Assembly: GCA_947500035.1 (NCBI GenBank)
Contig: CANMQP010000019.1
Location: forward strand, 1 to 64,000
Direction: 5' to 3'
Length of the DNA stretch: 64,000 nt
DNA from: an uncultured Kiloniellaceae bacterium
GTDB lineage: Bacteria > Pseudomonadota > Alphaproteobacteria > Kiloniellales > Kiloniellaceae
Shown: positions 45,830-54,248 of the stretch, piece by piece
How positions within the stretch are numbered: the first letter of the stretch is position 1
Layout: each line of letters opens with the position of its first letter
Translations under genes and position numbers: made by a program
The notes under the pieces: model-generated
Told to the model about the DNA's origin: nothing
The model's database searches: none
Seen by the model: the letters and a program-made list of their open reading frames with translations, nothing else

Positions 45830-48106
45830 TTACGCCGAAGCGATGGCTTCCAGGCCTGCCAGGGTGGGTTTCCGGGCCAGGTCCTGGGCGGCAAGCGCCG
45901 CGATCAGAAGGTTCTGGGCCTTGGAACTCTGCCGGCAGACCTCTGCCAGATTACTGGAAAAGCCTTCCTCCAAGAGGGTTGCGATACTCTGCGCCAGATC
46001 CTCCGAAGACCCGCGCGCGAGGACCCGCTCCATGGCAGCCTGACGCACGAAAGAAGACTCGTCACGCAAAGCCAGAAGAACACGTTCCCCGGGCAAAGAA
46101 GTGATGGCACGCAATGCAGTGGCGCGCACCAGGGCGTCTGCGTCGTCAAGCAGAGCTCCCAGCTCCTTTTCGCCATGCGGCGAGCATTTGCCAATCGCTT
46201 GAGCCGCATAGCCCCGGATCAGGGGGCTTTCATCGTCCAGGCCCTTGATCAGCACCGGCAGCAAAGTCTCCGAGAGCGGCAAGACTTCCGAACGCTGCAC
46301 AAGGGTCGCATAGGCTGCGATCCGGAGGGTCAGATCGGTCACCTCGGCAGCGTCGCAAAAGGCCTGTTCAAGATCGTCGCCACGGCAGTCGGCAGCAACG
46401 CGCAGAGCCACAAGCCGCAAGTCCATGGCAAAGCTGTCCGGGCCGTCGACCGGCACCCGGCGCTTACGCTTGCCGCCCTTCTGTGAAGAGGCCTGCGGCG
46501 CGTCACCAGAACGCGGACTTACGATCCGGTCGTCCGAGTCCATCGCGATTGTCTGAATGGCCGCCAAGGTTGACTTGGGGAAGGTCACGTCGATGACGTT
46601 ACTTTCCCGCTTTTCAGAGTTTTGGGCGCTCTCGGAGCTCTCAGGCCTCTCCCGATCCTGCTCGCGTTCATCTATCTCGACGGCCTCCTCCCGCGCTTTC
46701 TGAGCCTGGACTTCGTCTTCGGAGAGAATATCGCCGTCCTGCGAGATCGTAACCCGATGGGACGCAATGTCCTCGACCTTAGAGGCTTCGACAGGACTCT
46801 CTTCGCCGACGGACTGGACAGGTCTTTGGGCTTCTTCAGTCGCAAACTGCCCGGATATCGCCGCCACCAGTGCCGCGCGCGCGGACTGCGCAACGGCATC
46901 GTCCTCCGTCTTGGAGAGAGCGGCCAGGGAGGCGAGCGCCGAAGCGCGGATCTGTCTGGTGGGATCGCTGACGCAGGATTTCAGCACCGCGATGACGGCA
47001 TCCAGCGGCAGATCCTTGAGGGCCCGCAGGGCGGCAATGCGGACCTCCACTGCCCGTTCGGCGTCACAGACGATCTCACACAGCGGCGCGTGCGCCGCCG
47101 TACCGCAGGCGCGCGGAAGAAACTTGGCGCAGGTCGCCGCCAACACCGGACCCGATGTCATCATCCAGGCCTGCATATTGGCAGCCAAGTCTGCAGAGAT
47201 TTGAAACTCCGGTCTGGAGAGCACCACTTCCAGTGCGGCCGAACGAACCTCCTCACTGCGATCCTCAAGAGCCATCAAAGCGATGTCACGGCGCGTCTCG
47301 GCGAAGGTCTCCACGAGAGCCCGGCGCACAACTTCACTCGGATCATCCCGCAGAATGCGGCCGACCCAGGCGCTCTCGGCGTCCAGGCAACTCAGCGCCA
47401 GACGGCGGACCTGGGGACTGGAATCCTGAACCAGGAGTTCGACCTGCGTCATCAGGACGTCACTATTGGCTTTGCTGAGCGCGATGAGCGCCTGCTCCCG
47501 AACCCGCGGATTGCTGTCGTGGAGCAGACTGAGAAGTGTCGTAATCCCGCTCTCGGGAATTTTGGCCAGGGCCGCAAAAACGACATCATCGAGCTCCTGG
47601 CCCATTTCGTCGTCCCGTGCCAGCAGCAGGTCCGCGACCGCCTCCTGCGCGGCCATCTCCCCCAGGGCGGCGATCGCGGCGAGCTGTACGTCGAGCCAGT
47701 CATCCCACATGCCAGCCTCGTCTTCCCAGGCGACATCGTGATCGCAGCGGTCTTTCGACAACGCCATCAGGAGCGGCAGGGATGCGGCATCCTTCACAGC
47801 TGCCAAGGCCTCGATCGCCAGGATCTTGACTTCCTTAACCGGGTCGCCGAGCAAGGACCTGCGCAGAGCATCGGCATCCTCGGGCCGGGCGCAGCGGACC
47901 AGCGCATACATCGCATCCGTCCGCACATCAGGATCCTCATCGAGGAGCGCCTCGACCAGACCGGGAGCCGCGGCGGCATCGCCGAGCGCTGCCAGCGCGC
48001 GTGCGGCCGCGCAACGCACCACTTCGTCTTCCGCTTTCAACCGCTGCAGAATGATATCGACAGGTGCGGGAGAAACTTTAGGTGGCAGGTTCTCGGCGAT
48101 CATCAC
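45830..48106 (-). CDS. HEAT-repeat protein downstream of the idr operon
   Basis: This 758 aa cytoplasmic protein consists of many HEAT repeats, clear in A-E-D-E-V-V-R-C-A-A-A-R-A-L-A-A-L-G-D-A, D-P-D-V-R-T-D-A-M-Y-A-L-V and N-P-R-V-R-E-Q-A-L-I-A-L-S. An acidic, low-complexity hinge of about 110 residues (about 430-540) separates an N-terminal and a C-terminal repeat block. There is no signal peptide. HEAT arrays are protein-binding scaffolds. It lies 300 bases after idrA on the same strand, so it may help in maturation or cofactor insertion of the molybdoenzyme; that is inference. Confidence 0.88.
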   Translation of the reverse strand: MMIAENLPPKVSPAPVDIILQRLKAEDEVVRCAAARALAALGDAAAAPGLVEALLDEDPDVRTDAMYALVRCARPEDADALRRSLLGDPVKEVKILAIEALAAVKDAASLPLLMALSKDRCDHDVAWEDEAGMWDDWLDVQLAAIAALGEMAAQEAVADLLLARDDEMGQELDDVVFAALAKIPESGITTLLSLLHDSNPRVREQALIALSKANSDVLMTQVELLVQDSSPQVRRLALSCLDAESAWVGRILRDDPSEVVRRALVETFAETRRDIALMALEDRSEEVRSAALEVVLSRPEFQISADLAANMQAWMMTSGPVLAATCAKFLPRACGTAAHAPLCEIVCDAERAVEVRIAALRALKDLPLDAVIAVLKSCVSDPTRQIRASALASLAALSKTEDDAVAQSARAALVAAISGQFATEEAQRPVQSVGEESPVEASKVEDIASHRVTISQDGDILSEDEVQAQKAREEAVEIDEREQDRERPESSESAQNSEKRESNVIDVTFPKSTLAAIQTIAMDSDDRIVSPRSGDAPQASSQKGGKRKRRVPVDGPDSFAMDLRLVALRVAADCRGDDLEQAFCDAAEVTDLTLRIAAYATLVQRSEVLPLSETLLPVLIKGLDDESPLIRGYAAQAIGKCSPHGEKELGALLDDADALVRATALRAITSLPGERVLLALRDESSFVRQAAMERVLARGSSEDLAQSIATLLEEGFSSNLAEVCRQSSKAQNLLIAALAAQDLARKPTLAGLEAIASA

Positions 48107-48145
48107 AGCGGACTCCTCCTCATCATCTCGTTAGAGGGTGGCTCG

Positions 48146-48172
48146 CACTCTTGATCGACTCCGTCAAGAGTG
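48146..48172. other. Perfect stem-loop before the HEAT-repeat gene
   Basis: CACTCTTGA (48146-48154) pairs with TCAAGAGTG (48164-48172). It lies 40-66 bases before the HEAT gene start, where it could be an operator or a leader hairpin. Confidence 0.55.
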
Positions 48173-48355
48173 ATCGCGCACTCGAGGCTGGCTGGCGCTC
48201 TGTCAAAAAGCGTAACCCGGCCTCTTTATTTCGGGCGAGAGGGCGAAACAGCCTTGCCTTTTTCCGGCAAGAACAGCCGCTCTCCGGGAGCCGATCACAT
48301 TTCACCACGCGATGAAAACACTGTCTCGGCCTTAACTCAGTCTTTCCAGAAACGA

Positions 48356-48397
48356 GGGGCGGTCTCTCATAAGCCGAAAGCCAGGAAAGACCGCCCC
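48356..48397 (-). terminator. Hairpin after idrA
   Basis: GGGGCGGTCT (48356-48365) pairs perfectly with AGACCGCCCC (48388-48397). It lies ten bases after the idrA stop on the minus strand. There is no strong T-run, so read-through into the HEAT gene is possible. Confidence 0.65.
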
Positions 48398-48406
48398 GGA
48401 TACAAA

Positions 48407-51082
48407 TCAGGCAATATCCCGACGCGCGAAAGACATCGAGCGGAGCTGCTTCTTGTAGGGGCTTTCACCCATACGCCGCACCTGGCCGATACCCATCTTG
48501 TAGTTGTAGTTGCCGCTGATCCAGTCGACGACCCGTCCTGCCAGAGCATTTGCCGGCTGGCTGGTGTGCAGGAAGTCCATGTAGCCGACCCCCTTCTTCA
48601 CCGCAGGCGTCACCATGGCAACCGCCGTAATCGCCGCTTCGGTCAATTCGATGTGACCATTCTCCAGCAGGGAGGCGAAGTCGAAGTCATCTCCCTCTAT
48701 GCCGATGATCGTATCTTTCTGAACCGGGATCCGGTCGGAATAGAGCATGACGTAGTCACCTGATTCGACACCATACTTCTCGGCATCTTCAGGATGCAGC
48801 TCGATCCAGTTCTCCGGCCAGCGTTGGACGATGTACGGGCGGCGGCGGTCATCGTAACCGGACTGCCAGCGCTCGTTGATCCGGCCTGACGTCATCCAGA
48901 TCTCACCCTCACGCGGCTTCAGCCACTCCCAGTAACTGGAGAAGAGACTCCAGGGCGCTTTCTGAAGATTGCACTTGCCGGTCTGGGTGTTGAAATGCGT
49001 CAGCTTCTTGTTGAAGACCGTGGGGCCGGCAGGGCCGTTCTCCGGCAGGACGCGATTGACGTCATGCAGGCGTTTGGTTTCCTCCAGCGAACCGTCGGCC
49101 AGCATCAGGACCGGGCCCTGAATACCGTTGGTGCCGAACTCACCAAGCTTTTCGTGAAGGGTCTTACCTTCCCGCTGCGCGGCAATCTTGACCGGATGGA
49201 AGTCCTTGCGCGATCCGCGTGACCGGCGTGAGCCTTCCTCGAGCACCTCGTTGGAGTTCTTCCAGTCGAAGCCCTCGAAGCCCATCTTCTTGGAGAGCTG
49301 AGCGATGATCCACCAGTCCGGCTTGGCTTCGCCCGGCGCGTCGTAGAACTTCGGGTAAAGCCGGATGCGCCGCTCGCCATTGGCACGGGTGAAGGTTTCT
49401 TCACCCCAGCCCGATGCCGGGAACACGATATCCGCATAACGGGCGCCGATGGGATCGACCAGATAGATGTCCTGGTCCCACACCACCATGCCGCCGGAGT
49501 CCGCGCGCCGCTTCAAGGTCTCGATAATCTCGGCCTTGTCGAAGGATTGGACCTGATGCGGGTTCCGGGTGGTCAGTTCATCGAACTTGGACTGCAGAGA
49601 CTGCGAGCCAAGCATGGCCTGCACCCAGGTGGTGCCGATGACGTGCGCCAGACGCGTGTGGCCCGACATGAGGTAACGGTCGGTGTCCATGGCGCGCCGG
49701 CGGCGTCCCGGCAGTTTCTCGGGGCTCTTGTTGCGCGGATAGGAACCGCCACGCAAACCGCCACGCTGGTGTCCGCCCGCACGGCCGATAACCTGGCCAG
49801 GACGGCCGCCGCAGCCGCAGATGATGCCGAGCGACGAGATGGCGTTGGTGTTGCCGGTGTTGTTGGACCAGTAGAAGCCCTTCTCGATCATGATCGAGGT
49901 CTTGGGCCGCGTTCCGTCCGCTTTCGGCTTCGCCATCCATTCGGCGGCTGTATAGATCTTCTCGACGTCGATCTGGGCAATCTCGGCGGCTTTTTCAGGC
50001 TCGGCATAATCCTGTTCGAGCAGCCACTTCTTCCAGTCCTCGAAACCGTCGGTCTGGAACTTGCCCCAGGTCGTGCGCCACTGCCAGGGCGTGTTACGGG
50101 TGCCCTGTCCGAAACCGGACGAGCTTTCCCACTTGGAGTTGACCCAGTTCTGGATCCACTCCGCGTCTTCCCAGCCCTTCTCGACAATGACACGGGCAAT
50201 CGCCAGAACCACGGGCAGATCGGTGCCCGGCTGGATGTCGATCAACATGCCGCCGTTCTTCTCGGCATAGGCGACACCCGCCGTCCGGCGCGGCAGAAGG
50301 AAGATGGTCTTCTGGCCGTTCTGAATGCCCGGCATGATCCAGTCCGTGAAGAGGATCGTCTTGGACTCGTAAGGATCCGTGCCGCACATCAGCAGCGTAT
50401 CGGCGTCACGCCAATCCTCGTAACTGGGTCCGAAGTTGTCGAAACCGGCATCGCGGAACCCCGGCGTGGAGGTCACGTCGGAGGGCGTGTCGTGGAAGGT
50501 GAAGTTGGCCGTGGAGATATTCCGCAGCGCATACTTGGTGATGGCGTAGGTGTTCTCCATGTAACCGTAGGAGAAGGTCTTGACGCCATAGGCATTCGTG
50601 CCGTGCTTCTCGAGCACGTGCTTGCCGACCTCTGCAGCGATATCCAGGGCGAAGTCCCAGGTTACCGGCATGAGAACGCCGAACATACGCACCATGGGCG
50701 ACTTCAAGCGATCGCGGGTCGGGGTCTGCGGATTGTAGACCTTCTGCGCGATGGCACCGCCACGGATCGAAGAGTTGCCGCGCGGATTGACGTGCTCGGT
50801 GTCCTTGTCGGGAATGATCACCACATGATGGGGTTCACCGTTGTGCAGCACGATGTTGTGCTGGGTCGGTGCAACCCAGGCACCGAGCGGTGCAACGGGA
50901 AAATCCTCGCCGAAGGCATTCTGGTCGGCAGCGGGACCGCCGACCTTGCCGCCGCGGACCGGCCAGCGGTAGACCTTGTAACCGCAGGCCACGATGCAAT
51001 AGTCGCAGGCCGTGGTGATGACATCCGCATCGGGCGGCGGCAGGGGAATCGATTCCTCGGGGACATAATATGGGGTGGACAT
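48407..51082 (-). CDS. idrA: Iodate reductase catalytic subunit IdrA (AioA-like molybdoenzyme)
   Basis: This 891 aa enzyme belongs to the DMSO-reductase family, on the arsenite-oxidase-like branch. The cluster motif is C26-x2-C29-x3-C33 (A-C-D-Y-C-I-V-A-C-G-Y-K-V-Y-R-W). Ser at 104/105 stands where the fourth ligand would be, as in [3Fe-4S] AioA. Residues comparable to the AioA arsenite pocket are partly changed: His197, Arg434 and His438 align, but the position of AioA Glu203 reads Ser. With the Rieske subunit and two peroxidases beside it, the best call is IdrA, which reduces iodate in the periplasm. It has no own signal and is probably carried out with IdrB. AAGGAGG precedes the ATG. Alternative: an arsenite-oxidase-like enzyme with another substrate. 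Confidence 0.8.
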   Translation of the reverse strand: MSTPYYVPEESIPLPPPDADVITTACDYCIVACGYKVYRWPVRGGKVGGPAADQNAFGEDFPVAPLGAWVAPTQHNIVLHNGEPHHVVIIPDKDTEHVNPRGNSSIRGGAIAQKVYNPQTPTRDRLKSPMVRMFGVLMPVTWDFALDIAAEVGKHVLEKHGTNAYGVKTFSYGYMENTYAITKYALRNISTANFTFHDTPSDVTSTPGFRDAGFDNFGPSYEDWRDADTLLMCGTDPYESKTILFTDWIMPGIQNGQKTIFLLPRRTAGVAYAEKNGGMLIDIQPGTDLPVVLAIARVIVEKGWEDAEWIQNWVNSKWESSSGFGQGTRNTPWQWRTTWGKFQTDGFEDWKKWLLEQDYAEPEKAAEIAQIDVEKIYTAAEWMAKPKADGTRPKTSIMIEKGFYWSNNTGNTNAISSLGIICGCGGRPGQVIGRAGGHQRGGLRGGSYPRNKSPEKLPGRRRRAMDTDRYLMSGHTRLAHVIGTTWVQAMLGSQSLQSKFDELTTRNPHQVQSFDKAEIIETLKRRADSGGMVVWDQDIYLVDPIGARYADIVFPASGWGEETFTRANGERRIRLYPKFYDAPGEAKPDWWIIAQLSKKMGFEGFDWKNSNEVLEEGSRRSRGSRKDFHPVKIAAQREGKTLHEKLGEFGTNGIQGPVLMLADGSLEETKRLHDVNRVLPENGPAGPTVFNKKLTHFNTQTGKCNLQKAPWSLFSSYWEWLKPREGEIWMTSGRINERWQSGYDDRRRPYIVQRWPENWIELHPEDAEKYGVESGDYVMLYSDRIPVQKDTIIGIEGDDFDFASLLENGHIELTEAAITAVAMVTPAVKKGVGYMDFLHTSQPANALAGRVVDWISGNYNYKMGIGQVRRMGESPYKKQLRSMSFARRDIA

Positions 51083-51094
51083 GGGTTCGCCTCC

Positions 51095-51679
51095 TTAGCC
51101 CTGAAGATTATCGAAACGGCCGTAGATCAGGCCAAACATGCCGACGGCGTAGATGTTATCGCCCTCGAGCTCCAACAGCACCTGTGGCAGTGACTGGTAA
51201 GCCTGCCCCGAGATGAAGATGCCATGGCGCGTGAGGTCGAAGGTGGTCAGGTGCAGAGGACAGGGCCCCAGAGCCTTATCCGCCGCCTGGTAGGTACCCT
51301 GCAAGGCACCGCCCTGATGGGTACAGGTGTAGTTGAAGGCAACCACATCCTTGTCCGGGCCAAGCCCGCCACCGGCCTCGTTGCCAAGTTTGACAAGGAT
51401 CGATTCCGCATAAAGTCCCTCATCGGGATATTCGAAATCGAAAGGCTCATCAACTTTCAGCGAGGAAAGCTTGGTAATGAACTTCTTGGGATAGGTCGCA
51501 ACCACGGCCGGCGTCTGTGACGCCGCCAGGCCTGGAATACCAACCATCACGACGGTGGTCGCAAGTCCGCCCGAGAGCAGGAAACTGCGCCGGTTCATCA
51601 AACAGGACCGGGTACCGGCCTTCTCAGCTTCGCCGTTCTCGCCGTTGATCGCGGCGACTACACGGGGATCGATCGTCAT
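51095..51679 (-). CDS. idrB: Iodate reductase Rieske subunit IdrB (AioB-like)
   Basis: This 194 aa Rieske [2Fe-2S] protein passes electrons to the molybdenum subunit. It has a Tat signal (N-R-R-S-F-L-L-S-G-G near residues 29-38), so it is exported folded and can carry IdrA with it. The cluster ligands are C119-T-H121 and C140-P-L-H143. The Cys that forms the disulfide in bc1-type Rieske proteins is Gly here. The C-terminal L-I-Y-G-R-F-D-N-L is typical of AioB-like proteins. AAGGAGAGGGACGAG lies before the ATG. It is 12 bases from idrA and co-transcribed. Confidence 0.85.
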   Translation of the reverse strand: MTIDPRVVAAINGENGEAEKAGTRSCLMNRRSFLLSGGLATTVVMVGIPGLAASQTPAVVATYPKKFITKLSSLKVDEPFDFEYPDEGLYAESILVKLGNEAGGGLGPDKDVVAFNYTCTHQGGALQGTYQAADKALGPCPLHLTTFDLTRHGIFISGQAYQSLPQVLLELEGDNIYAVGMFGLIYGRFDNLQG

Positions 51680-51694
51680 CTCGTCCCTCTCCTT

Positions 51695-52825
51695 CTAGTT
51701 TTGAGCCGCTGTGGGCAGCGGTTCCATTACCGGAAGTTCCGGCTCTTCAATCAGGATTTCGTCGCCCGAGAGAGACTCGAGGAAAGCAACCAGATCGTCG
51801 ATTTCACCATCGCTGAGACCAAGCGGTTTGATCAGCGGGCTCTTGGTTTTGGCAAACTCGTTCGTGCCGCCACCTTCGTTATAGAACACCACGACATCAC
51901 GCAGAGTTTCGATCATGCCGTTGTGCATATAGGGGAAGGTGTACTTCGTGTAGCGAAGGCTGGGCGTGCGGAACTTGCCTTTATGCTGCGCATCCTTGCT
52001 GCGGAAATAGAGACCTGGATCGTCCTTGGTGTTGCGGTAGAGTTCCTCGTTCGAGCCCTTGGCAAGGAGTTCGAAGCGGAAGGTAATCTGCGCCAGCTCG
52101 TCTTCTTCCCAACCCGAATAAGGCGGCACACCAAGGTTGTAGTACTGCTGATCAGACAGCAGAGGTCCATTGTGGCAGGTAACGCAGTTGCCCTTGCCCG
52201 TAAAGACATCCAGACCGCGTTTCTGCTGATCGGTCAGTGCCGCGTCATCGCCGTTCATGTAGTTATCGAAGGGCGTATCCCTCTGCACCAGCGTGCGTTC
52301 GAATGCGGCGATCGCCATGTAAGCGTGCCGGACGTTGGGCCAGTCATCCCCGAACACATCGGCAAAGCGCTCGCGATACTCGGGAACGAACGCAAGACGC
52401 GCCTCCATCATATCGTCCTCGCCGTTTCCCGCGACACCGCCGCGGGCAGCCGAACGTGCCTGTGCCTCAAGAGACTTCGAGGCTCCGGCCAGGAAGAGGT
52501 TGCTGTAATAGGCCGAGTTAATGATGGTCTGACTGTTGCGCCAGTGCGTCGTTCCGGGATAGCCGAAGCTGATCGGCGCCTGAACGGACCAGCCTGCCTC
52601 GGGCAGATGGCACGCGGAACAAGGCATGGCGTAGTTGCCCGAGAGGATCGGATCGAAGAACAGCATTTTGCCGAGCTCGATCTTGGCATCCGTCATGGGA
52701 TTGTCGGCCGGGATCGGCGGCGGGCCAAGGGCCGCCAGGCCTTCGGGTCGATGGCCGTCCGCCAATGCCGGCACCGTTAGGCACGAAGCAAGCATGGCGG
52801 CAGTGAGTGTCCTGGATAAGGTCAT
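51695..52825 (-). CDS. idrP1: Di-heme cytochrome c peroxidase, IdrP1-like
   Basis: This 376 aa periplasmic protein has a signal peptide ending P-A-L-A-D. The two heme c motifs are C69-S-A-C72-H73 (M-P-C-S-A-C-H) and C-V-T-C-H near residue 200 (G-N-C-V-T-C-H). It is of the CcpA/MauG family, which reduces hydrogen peroxide to water. I chose the ATG at 52825 because GGAGG lies six bases upstream; an ATG 12 bases earlier overlaps the upstream stop. It sits 15 bases before idrB. The P1 name follows adjacency to idrB and is tentative. Confidence 0.82.
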   Translation of the reverse strand: MTLSRTLTAAMLASCLTVPALADGHRPEGLAALGPPPIPADNPMTDAKIELGKMLFFDPILSGNYAMPCSACHLPEAGWSVQAPISFGYPGTTHWRNSQTIINSAYYSNLFLAGASKSLEAQARSAARGGVAGNGEDDMMEARLAFVPEYRERFADVFGDDWPNVRHAYMAIAAFERTLVQRDTPFDNYMNGDDAALTDQQKRGLDVFTGKGNCVTCHNGPLLSDQQYYNLGVPPYSGWEEDELAQITFRFELLAKGSNEELYRNTKDDPGLYFRSKDAQHKGKFRTPSLRYTKYTFPYMHNGMIETLRDVVVFYNEGGGTNEFAKTKSPLIKPLGLSDGEIDDLVAFLESLSGDEILIEEPELPVMEPLPTAAQN

Positions 52826-52836
52826 TGTCGCCTCCA

Positions 52837-53916
52837 TTAATTCTTCGTCTCGCGCCAGTTTTCGATCAGCTCATAACCGTAGTCATCAGCCCGCCAGACG
52901 TATTGGTCCGTATCGAAAGTCTCGCCGCTGAGAGACTGCAGAAAGGCGACCAGATCGGCCTTCTCGTCGGCACTCAGATCGAGTGGTCTTAGACGCGCAT
53001 CCTTGAGCGGATCATCGCCGCCGCCGGCGTTGTAGAAGTCAACAACCTCCTCAAGGGTGGCCAGGGTGCCGTTATGCATGTAAGGCGCCGTCCAGGTCAG
53101 TTCTCGCAGAGTCGGCGTCAGGAAGCTGCGTTCGGTACCGGCAATGCGGGTCCGGACCCAGGCGCCCATGTCCTGGCGAAGATTCATGTAGTTTTCGACA
53201 CCCATGAACTTGGCATAGGTGACGAAGGCCGAATGCCGTTCCGGATCGCTCCAGATGTCCGGATTGTTCGGAACGCCGGTATTATGCGTGGCATCGTCGG
53301 TGTAGCGTGTGCCTGAATGGCAGGCAACGCAGCCACCCTTGCCGTTGAAGACCTCCTGGCCCCGCGTCGCGGACTCCGAGAGCGTACCTTCATCGATCGG
53401 TGCTTTGCGCGACACAATGGTCTTCATGAAAGCCTGCAGCGCGTTCCGCGCGCCACCGTTCGAAGGCTCGCTCATACCGGCCTTCTTAAACATCTCTACG
53501 TAAACAGGGTCCTGCTTCATGCGTTCCTGCATGATCCGCATATCCATGTTCATCATGTAGGTTTCCGTGATCATCTCACGGCTGACGTCGTTCAGGTTCG
53601 TGCCCAAGCGGCCGTCGTGAAACCAGGCCGCGCGGTATCCCACGTTGGCCAGGGTCGGCGAATTGCGGAAGTGAGCAGCGCCCGTGTAGGCGGCTGAAAG
53701 CGCTTCGCCGTCAGTGAAGGCCTTGTCCGGCTGATGGCAGCTGGAACAAGACAGCGTTGTATCCCCCGATAGTCTCGTATCATAGAACATCCGCTTACCG
53801 AGCTCGGCCAACTCGGGTTTGACCTCCATCGGCTTAAGCTTGCCTGAATCTTGAGCAAGCGCGGAGCACCCGGCCAGCACAGTACAGGCGAGAGTTAGCA
53901 TCAGTCTCATTGACAA
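52837..53916 (-). CDS. idrP2: Di-heme cytochrome c peroxidase lipoprotein, IdrP2-like
   Basis: This 359 aa protein is the first gene of the operon. A lipobox L-A-G-C at residues 14-17 predicts a lipoprotein anchored in the membrane. The heme motifs are C57-S-S-C60-H61 and G-G-C-V-A-C-H near residue 200. Together with the second peroxidase it should destroy peroxide released during iodate reduction. Anchoring one of the two peroxidases could place the scavenger beside the electron donor. The gap to the next gene is 11 bases. P2 is a tentative name. Confidence 0.82.
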   Translation of the reverse strand: MSMRLMLTLACTVLAGCSALAQDSGKLKPMEVKPELAELGKRMFYDTRLSGDTTLSCSSCHQPDKAFTDGEALSAAYTGAAHFRNSPTLANVGYRAAWFHDGRLGTNLNDVSREMITETYMMNMDMRIMQERMKQDPVYVEMFKKAGMSEPSNGGARNALQAFMKTIVSRKAPIDEGTLSESATRGQEVFNGKGGCVACHSGTRYTDDATHNTGVPNNPDIWSDPERHSAFVTYAKFMGVENYMNLRQDMGAWVRTRIAGTERSFLTPTLRELTWTAPYMHNGTLATLEEVVDFYNAGGGDDPLKDARLRPLDLSADEKADLVAFLQSLSGETFDTDQYVWRADDYGYELIENWRETKN

Positions 53917-53991
53917 TCTCCCCCAAACACAGCCGCAGAAAATGATCGCGGCTCGAAGCGGGAACTAGATAGAATGCTCTCCCGGCTGTAA

Positions 53992-54005
53992 TTGATTGGG
54001 ATCAA
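53992..54005. promoter_or_regulatory. Perfect FNR box upstream of the idr operon
   Basis: TTGATTGGGATCAA is an exact match to the FNR/DNR consensus TTGAT-N4-ATCAA. It lies 76-89 bases before the first idr gene, a distance that fits class II activation around -41 with a short leader. It predicts anaerobic or NO/redox-controlled expression. Confidence 0.85.
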
Positions 54006-54178
54006 TCGGGGTCACAAAAAATGTTAAATATTTAAGTGCTCGCTATAGTTGATACGCTAACGCCCGGAGATCCCTAGTAAATCAAACATCAAAACAAACA
54101 TTTGTTACACCCCTTACCTAAAGGTTGTAATAATGCCAACAACAGCTCCCAAGTTTTTTTTCGCGGATGCAGCATGAT

Positions 54179-54192
54179 TTGATGCAGATCAA
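54179..54192. promoter_or_regulatory. Perfect FNR box upstream of the divergent Crp/Fnr gene
   Basis: TTGATGCAGATCAA matches TTGAT-N4-ATCAA exactly. It lies 57 bases before the regulator ATG, suggesting autoregulation or control by a master FNR. Confidence 0.85.
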
Positions 54193-54248
54193 CGTGGTTT
54201 GTCTCGAGAGTCGCTACCTAGCAGCGGAACAAACTTTGGGGGTGCGCA

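Larger units (their letters stand above)
48107..48406. other. Gap between idrA and the HEAT-repeat gene
   Basis: Contains the 9-base stem CACTCTTGA / TCAAGAGTG (48146-48172) and the idrA 3' hairpin (48356-48397). No gene. Confidence 0.5.

Noticed and set aside
46622-48154. 510-codon open frame antisense to the HEAT gene
   Set aside because: The HEAT-repeat reading on the minus strand is unmistakable; the plus frame is a composition shadow.
49547-51193. 548-codon open frame antisense to idrA
   Set aside because: It mirrors the idrA coding strand, is rich in Gly, His, Arg and Val as expected for a reverse-complement shadow in GC-rich DNA, and has no recognisable motif.
48407-51679. Arsenite oxidase (aioBA)
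   Set aside because: The large and Rieske subunits are AioA/AioB-like, but two di-heme peroxidases in the same operon, no ars genes nearby and a changed pocket residue favour iodate reductase. It remains the main alternative.
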